Assembly (NCBI GenBank): GCA_903944555.1
Contig: CAJASG010000135.1
Coordinates: 1-9,334, forward strand
Source: an uncultured beta proteobacterium
GTDB lineage: Bacteria; Pseudomonadota; Gammaproteobacteria; Burkholderiales; Burkholderiaceae_C
Direction of reading: 5' to 3'
DNA: 9,334 bases
Below, piece after piece: positions 6,601 to 9,334 of this stretch. Made by a program: the position numbers and the translations under genes. The notes under the pieces are model-generated. The model ran no database searches. It was given only the letters and a program-made list of their open reading frames with translations, and was not told where the DNA came from. Position 1 is the stretch's first letter; each line of letters opens with the position of its first letter.

Positions 6601-9334
6601 GCAGAACTTTGACAAGGCGCTGGCGCTGACCGGCGCCACGGAGGAAGTCCACGGCCGGCCGGTGACGCGCAACAAAGATGCGAAGAACCACGCCAAGGCG
6701 GCCTACTGGGGCGCGCAGCAGCGGTTCTTTAACCAAATCATCACGTCGATGCAAATGCCGACCGTGCTGGAGCAGATGGAGCGTGATCTGGCGGCGGGGC
6801 ATGCCCTGGTGCTGCAACTGGTCAACACCAACGAGGCACAGCAGGACCGGGCGGTGGAGAAACGCAAGGCCGAGGGCGAGTCGCTGGACTTGGAAGACCT
6901 GGACCTGACACCGCGCGACCAACTGTTGCAGCTGGTGGAAAAATCCTTCCCCACGGTGCAGATGCAGGAAGAACTGGACGACAAGGGCAACAAGGTGTCG
7001 GTGCCAGTGAAGGACGCCAAGGGCGATGTGGTGCATAACCGCGAGGCGGTGGCGCTGCGCGACAAGTTGCTCAACGACCTGAAAGAGATTCGGGTGCCGG
7101 ACGGTCCGCTGGAAATGATTTTGAACCACTTTGGCGTTGACAACGTGGCCGAAGTCACCGGGCGCAGCCAGCGCGTGGTGCGTAAGGCCGACAAAGACGG
7201 CAAGATCAAAGCCCAGCTGGAGGCGCGCGGCAGCAGTGCGGCGATGGCCGATGCCGAGTCGTTCCTGGGCGACAAGAAGAAGATTCTGATTTTCTCCAAC
7301 GCTGGCGGTACCGGCTATTCGTTCCATGCCGACCTGACCAAGACCAACCAGCGCAAGCGCCAGCACTACCTGATTCAACCCGGCTGGCGCGCCGACAAGG
7401 TGATTCAAGGCTTGGGCCGCTCGCACCGCACCAACCAAAAGTCAGCGCCGCATTTCTGGCTGGCTTCGACCAACATCCCCGCGCACAAGCGGTTCCTGTC
7501 CGCGATTGCGCGCCGGCTGGACATGCTGGGCGCGATGACCAAAGGCCAGCGCGATAGTGCCAACCAAGGCATGTTCAGCGAGAAGGACAACCTCGAATCC
7601 AAATACGCCACGCAGGCGGTGCACCAGTTCATCACGGATGTGCAACGCGGCCAGATTACCGGCTTGTCGTTTGCCGAGTTCACCAAGCAGACCGGCCTGG
7701 ACAACATGGTCAACCCCAACACCGGGCAGCTGGCCGAATCAAACCTGCCCAGCACGGGCCAGTTCTTGAACCGCATGCTGTCGCTGACCCTGGACATGCA
7801 GGACAAGGTATTCAACGCCTTCATTGCCCGCATGGAGGAAAAAATCGACGTGGCCATCCAGCGCGGCGAGCTTGATGGCGGTATGGAAACCATCAAGGCG
7901 CTGTCCACCAAAGTGGTGTCGGACGAAGTGATTTACACCGACCCCAAATCGGGCGCAGACACCCGACTGATTCAGCTCGAAATGCTGATGCCCAACACCC
8001 GGTACAGCCTGCCCAACGCCATCACGCAGGGTGGGAAAATCGAATGGGTGACCAACGCCAAGTCGGGCCGAGTGTGGGCCAAGGTACTGAGTGGCACCAC
8101 CACGCTGAAAAGCGGCGCCGTGGTGGACCGTTTTCGCATGCTGGGCACTGGTGGCACGCAAATCCTCAACGCCGACAAGTTCACGGTGACCAATGGCGTG
8201 GCCAACTTCACCCCCATCACCGCAGAGGCAGCGCGCGACTTGTGGAAGCAAGAAACCGACGCCCGGCCGGACACGGTGACCGACACCCAGCACATGATTG
8301 TGGGCGCCTTGCTGCCGATTTGGGACCGCCTGAAAACCAACAGCTCGGCGCTGCGCGTGGTGCGGACCCAGACCGAAGACGGCCAGCGCCTGCTGGGCCG
8401 AGTGGTGGCCGACAAGGACGTGGCCGAGATTCGCAAACGCCTGAACATCGCTTCGCCCGAGTCCAAACTGGCGCCGGCCGAAGTCATGCGCCGCATCCTC
8501 AAGGGCGAGGTGGCTGAACTGGCCAACGGCTGGAAGATGGCACGCGCCACTGTGGCCGGTGAGCTGCGCATTGAGCTGTCCGGCATGGGTGGCTATGAAA
8601 TGAGCGGCGAGACTGGCAAGCAGCTGGTCAGCGCTGGGGCCATCAAAGAGCGCATCAGCTGGACCGACCGGCTGTTTGTGCCGACCGGTGCCGCTGGCGT
8701 GCCGCTGCTGGAAACGCTGTTCAAATCCAAGCCGCTGGTGTCGCTGACCAACCCCAACGCGCCCAAGCCGGCGCAGGGTGGGACCGAGGGCGAAGCCCAA
8801 TTCAGCCGCGTCCAAAAGGCCAGTGCTGGCCTGCCGACCCAACAGGTGCAGAGCATTGCGGACTCCATCAAAGCCCGTTGGAGGAATGCGCCCGAGATTG
8901 TGGTGGCCACCGGCATGGCCGACGCCGTGATTCCGCAAGAGGTGCGCGACCACGACCAAGCACAGCGATCGCTGGGCGCCACGGGCAACCCGGAAGCCTT
9001 CTATTACGGCGGGCGGGTCTACCTGCTGGCCGACCAGCTGGCCAGCCCGGGCGAAGTGGTCAAGGCCTTGTTCCATGAAACACTGGGGCATGCCGGCCTG
9101 CGCGGCGTATTCGGCCAGTCCTTGGTGCCCATCTTGAAGCAGCTCGCCGGCGTGCGCCGCACCCAAGTGCAGGCCAAGGCCGACGCCTATGGGCTGGACA
9201 TGAACCAGCCAGAGGACGTGCTGGCAGCGGCCGAGGAAGTGCTGGCCGAAATGGCGCAAACGCAACCCAACCTGGGCTTTGTCCAGCGCGCAATTGCCGC
9301 CATTCGCAACTGGCTGCGCGCCAATGTGCCCGGC
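2..9334 (+). CDS. Giant polyvalent protein: metalloprotease-like, N6-adenine methyltransferase and strawberry-notch helicase domains (partial at both ends)
   Basis: A single uninterrupted frame of 3,111 codons crosses the window; start and stop lie outside. It encodes, in order, accessory domains, a HEWTH metalloprotease-like domain, a coiled coil, a gamma-order N6-adenine methyltransferase, a disordered linker, an SF2 helicase of the strawberry-notch type and a second metalloprotease-like domain. Fusion of methyltransferase and helicase in a multi-thousand-residue protein is known from phage P1 DarB and from polyvalent proteins of conjugative elements, where such proteins protect incoming DNA from restriction or otherwise counter host defences. 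That role is inferred here; the domains are read from motifs. Codons are strongly G/C-ending throughout (about 78% in a 60-codon sample at 4382-4561), except at 4917-5273, where a nested gene overlaps. Enzymatic motifs look intact, so this does not look like a pseudogene. The full protein must exceed 3,111 residues. Confidence 0.97.
620..790 (+). other. Small SH3/KOW-like beta segment in the polyvalent protein
   Basis: Residues 207-263 read FKIGDRVSANNNPGTVVSV, then YMVRVLHDDSYGGW and ending NVKP. The F-x-x-G-x-R-V start, a turn, then short beta strands with Gly turns is the usual look of small SH3- or KOW-like barrels that bind nucleic acid or protein. A related F-x-x-G-x-R-V pattern recurs inside the helicase at 5909. 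The assignment rests on pattern only. Confidence 0.4.
824..1920 (+). other. Helical accessory domains of the polyvalent protein (possibly LPD5-like)
   Basis: Residues about 275-425 are charged and helical (for example SPELVGKSVEDITAALQARL and the Lys/Glu-rich stretch after it), followed by an F-x-x-G-F-L-H-x-L-x-G and Y-E-A-A-K-A-W pattern common in phage and plasmid accessory proteins. Residues about 436-600 begin VDLRRHWELMQAQL, continue through AWKAIERATNRADLFAPLLP and GFKLYVGEVRDHLMPFKKWL, and contain several conserved-looking aromatic and basic residues. From memory this second part resembles the Large Polyvalent protein-associated Domain LPD5, but I could not compare it with a profile. 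No catalytic residues are evident; its role is unknown. Confidence 0.4.
1991..2830 (+). other. LPD1-like zincin metalloprotease-like domain (HEWTH)
   Basis: The domain starts LDRVSRVGLVDHRGG, followed by a TFGF-x-x-VGFGNWV segment, AYDAFLDLAKHFG, then VINLTNTKGDGTVYHEWTHA. This order resembles the polyvalent-protein domain LPD1, where a conserved His-Glu-x-x-His follows an NLT-x-TKG motif. HEWTH at 2333-2347 (residues 778-782) fits a zinc-binding HExxH signature with a catalytic Glu at 779. A candidate third ligand is Glu 883 (2648-2650) in LIARGAEAW, a motif often seen downstream in phage metalloproteases, although the 100-residue gap is long. The family is thought to be peptidase-like; the target could be the polyvalent protein itself or host proteins (inference). 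Activity is unproven. Confidence 0.6.
2876..3235 (+). other. Charged coiled coil followed by a disordered linker
   Basis: Residues about 959-1060 are rich in Ala, Glu, Lys, Arg and Gln with a heptad-like spacing of Leu and Ala (QEVAASEKAEARAAKERAEQ, then LDQLAKDKLAELEAL). This is typical of a coiled coil or single long helix. It is followed by an acidic segment with LSDAELEALFDQAAAEV and then a Pro/Gln/Glu-rich linker near EAPTPGEPQATPDAEHG. It separates the metalloprotease-like domain from the parts around the methyltransferase and may act as a spacer or oligomerisation element (inference). Confidence 0.6.
3236..3940 (+). other. Glycine-rich beta segment and helical domain preceding the methyltransferase
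   Basis: After a short acidic helix (ELTALLAEADDADLLAL) and five consecutive glycines comes a beta-rich stretch with KFLGFGMFETKGVD, WSLHWNGGGAMGRL and NVKVVGPGVAPFP, residues about 1110-1185. Residues about 1219-1313 form a helical region with HGVTGINESLIALTKLFGGG, a DQDAYAKAKPHFEASLKAF segment and FAMLIQHFGDGVKMYAVQFA. I recall similar helical modules immediately upstream of the methyltransferase in related mobile-element proteins, but can name no function. No catalytic motif is visible. Confidence 0.4.
3983..4840 (+). other. N6-adenine DNA methyltransferase domain
   Basis: A helical N-terminal part (SKVARWVQDKLASN, then about 100 residues) leads to FQQFST at 4283-4300, which precedes the catalytic fold in this family. 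Motif I, LEPSAGVGG, at 4361-4387 (residues 1454-1462) binds S-adenosylmethionine. Motif IV, NPPF, at 4559-4570 (residues 1520-1523) is the catalytic motif of amino-methyltransferases acting on adenine N6. Motif I before IV with no recognition domain between them is the gamma-class order. The fold closes with GGRLVAIVGEGM and FSNALLVIDK. No separate target recognition domain follows before the linker, so specificity is unclear. In P1 DarB a similar domain sits beside a helicase and serves anti-restriction; the same role here is inference. Confidence 0.92.
4906..4910 (+). promoter_or_regulatory. Ribosome binding site for the nested gene
   Basis: GGAGA lies six bases upstream of ATG 4917, a near-ideal Shine-Dalgarno sequence and spacing. 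It sits in main-frame codons for Ala-Glu-Ile, in a locally AT-richer patch (about 4845-4920), which would help initiation within an otherwise GC-rich message. This site decides the choice of start for the 118-residue product. Confidence 0.65.
4917..5273 (+). CDS. Nested overlapping gene, 118-residue acidic helical protein of unknown function
   Basis: This frame lies +1 relative to the polyvalent protein and is wholly inside it, between the methyltransferase and helicase domains. It starts at ATG 4917 six bases after GGAGA and stops at TAA 5271-5273. I prefer this start to the upstream in-frame TTG 4827 and ATG 4881: neither is well placed for a ribosome site, and the sequence before 4917 is Arg-rich like a shadow frame. 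The product begins MTDFKQRQQQ, has a hydrophobic/aromatic middle with LGSLMYWAEEQQLYSHQWLE, an acidic stretch around MEDAETLEEAARL, and ends near MDWIIP. Composition is protein-like: I count 17 Asp/Glu against 7 Lys/Arg, with Trp, Tyr, Phe and Ile present. By hand count about 79% of its codons end in G or C, matching the flanking main frame, whereas the main frame here drops to about 38%. No signal peptide or membrane segment is evident. I recognise no family; a partner or regulator of the surrounding enzyme, or an anti-defence protein, are only guesses. Confidence 0.77.
   Translation: MTDFKQRQQQTEALNKTPLSQHVKTLFQQEGAKMESGLVLGSLMYWAEEQQLYSHQWLERVTGAVAMEIASGDLELLYETLAVPGMEDAETLEEAARLSLSNVMDWIIPANSPAAAYH
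4919..5314 (+). other. Disordered interdomain linker in the main frame, dual-coding with the nested gene
   Basis: In the polyvalent frame, residues about 1640-1771 contain almost only Gly, Ser, Ala, Asp, Gln, Arg, Pro, Thr and Val; I find no Phe, Trp, Tyr, Lys or His before about residue 1770. The codons are unlike the rest of the gene, with many GGA, CGA, GCT, GTA and GAT, even AGA. By hand count about 73 of 119 codons end in A or T. This is what an unconstrained linker would look like if the DNA were held by selection in the other frame. No in-frame ATG, GTG or TTG with a ribosome site separates it from the helicase, so the helicase is most simply translated as part of the fusion. Confidence 0.8.
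5315..8431 (+). other. Strawberry-notch-type SF2 helicase/ATPase domain
   Basis: The entry motif YQPQRLQIPGAKAHP and SAAMASVLPP is typical of this family. Walker A, GDGTGVGKGRE, is at 5603-5635 (residues 1868-1878); Walker B, FDESH, around 6188-6199 (DESH, residues 2063-2066); motif III, SAT, at 6317-6325; the second RecA-like lobe contains KKILIFSNAGGTGYSFHADL and motif VI, QGLGRSHRTNQ, at 7406-7438. All key residues for ATP hydrolysis are present. The part after motif VI (about 7440-8431), including LPNTRYSLPNAI-like and VRTQTEDGQRLLGRVV segments, belongs to the family's C-terminal region. Walker A and B are about 195 residues apart because of an insertion described separately. It probably translocates on or remodels DNA together with the methyltransferase (inference). 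Confidence 0.92.
5882..6120 (+). other. Beta-rich insertion in the first RecA-like lobe of the helicase
   Basis: Between FTTYTTLKMGG and SRLDQIINWVG the sequence contains about 80 residues that I do not expect in a minimal helicase of this family, where a TYSTLR-like strand is usually followed quickly by SRL-Q-I. It reads FPPGTRVVLSNGVAGELTSW, then LTIDTDDGRQGTVPYS, and ends in a Lys/Thr-rich stretch near AGVKTKTTSTPSR. The Gly turns and short beta strands suggest an SH3/KOW-like barrel. Comparison with the family is from memory. Confidence 0.45.
8432..8800 (+). other. Accessory segment between helicase and C-terminal metalloprotease-like domain
   Basis: Residues about 2811-2933 include a helical part (RKRLNIASPESKLAPAEVMR), a short beta part with VAELANGWKMARATVAGELR, a Gly-rich turn, and LFVPTGAAGVPLLETLF. 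It ends in a Pro/Gly/Ala linker and a Phe-Ser-Arg tripeptide, which often marks the start of the next domain in polyvalent proteins. I assign no function. Confidence 0.35.
8801..9334 (+). other. C-terminal metalloprotease-like domain (HETLGH), cut by the window edge
   Basis: The domain begins at FSR (residue 2934), continues through a segment with APEIVVATGMADAVIP and a beta hairpin GNPEAFYYGGRVYLLADQL, and reaches LFHETLGHAGLRGVFG. The His-Glu-x-x-x-His at 9074-9091 (residues 3025-3030) followed by GLR recurs in large phage and plasmid proteins, commonly as HE-x-x-GHxGLR. A downstream acidic motif, EEVLAEMA, with Glu at 9248-9250 could supply a further ligand. The spacing is HExxxH rather than the classical HExxH, so peptidase activity is an inference. 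The segment QRAIAAIRNWLRANV at the edge starts a helix that continues outside the window. Confidence 0.6.

Overview
The window lies entirely inside one giant plus-strand reading frame that enters from the left edge and leaves through the right edge. The frame begins at base 2, runs 3,111 codons without a stop, and shows neither the true start nor the true end. High GC, strongly G/C-ending codons and near absence of TTA, CTA and TCA suggest a beta-proteobacterium, probably Burkholderiales (inference). The architecture is that of a 'polyvalent protein' carried by conjugative elements, plasmids and phages: many enzymatic and accessory domains strung together in one polypeptide, thought to enter the recipient with the DNA and protect it. 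No flanking genes are visible, so plasmid, integrative element and phage cannot be told apart. Residue numbers below count visible residues from base 2.

Layout from left to right: a Pro/Ala/Gln-rich linker; a small SH3-like segment; helical accessory domains; a metalloprotease-like domain with HEWTH (resembling the polyvalent domain LPD1); a charged coiled coil; a glycine-rich beta segment and a helical domain; an N6-adenine DNA methyltransferase (LEPSAGVGG and NPPF); a low-complexity linker; a strawberry-notch-type superfamily 2 helicase/ATPase (GDGTGVGKG, DESH, SAT, QGLGRSHRTNQ) with a beta-rich insertion; and a C-terminal second metalloprotease-like domain (HETLGH) cut by the window edge. 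The methyltransferase plus helicase pair resembles phage P1 DarB, an anti-restriction protein, so DNA protection during transfer is the likely role (inference).

The most unusual feature is at 4917-5273. The linker between methyltransferase and helicase contains a second complete reading frame, shifted +1, with its own ATG, a well-placed GGAGA ribosome binding site and a TAA stop. Its 118-residue product looks like a folded, acidic, helical protein, while the main frame there encodes only disordered Gly/Ser/Ala/Asp/Gln/Arg sequence. The G/C-ending codon signature leaves the main frame and moves to the nested frame for exactly this stretch, then returns. This is strong internal evidence for an overlapping gene nested in the polyprotein gene. 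I do not recognise the product.

The long open frames on the minus strand are in-register antisense shadows. There is no noncoding stretch, RNA gene, CRISPR array or insertion sequence that I can support.
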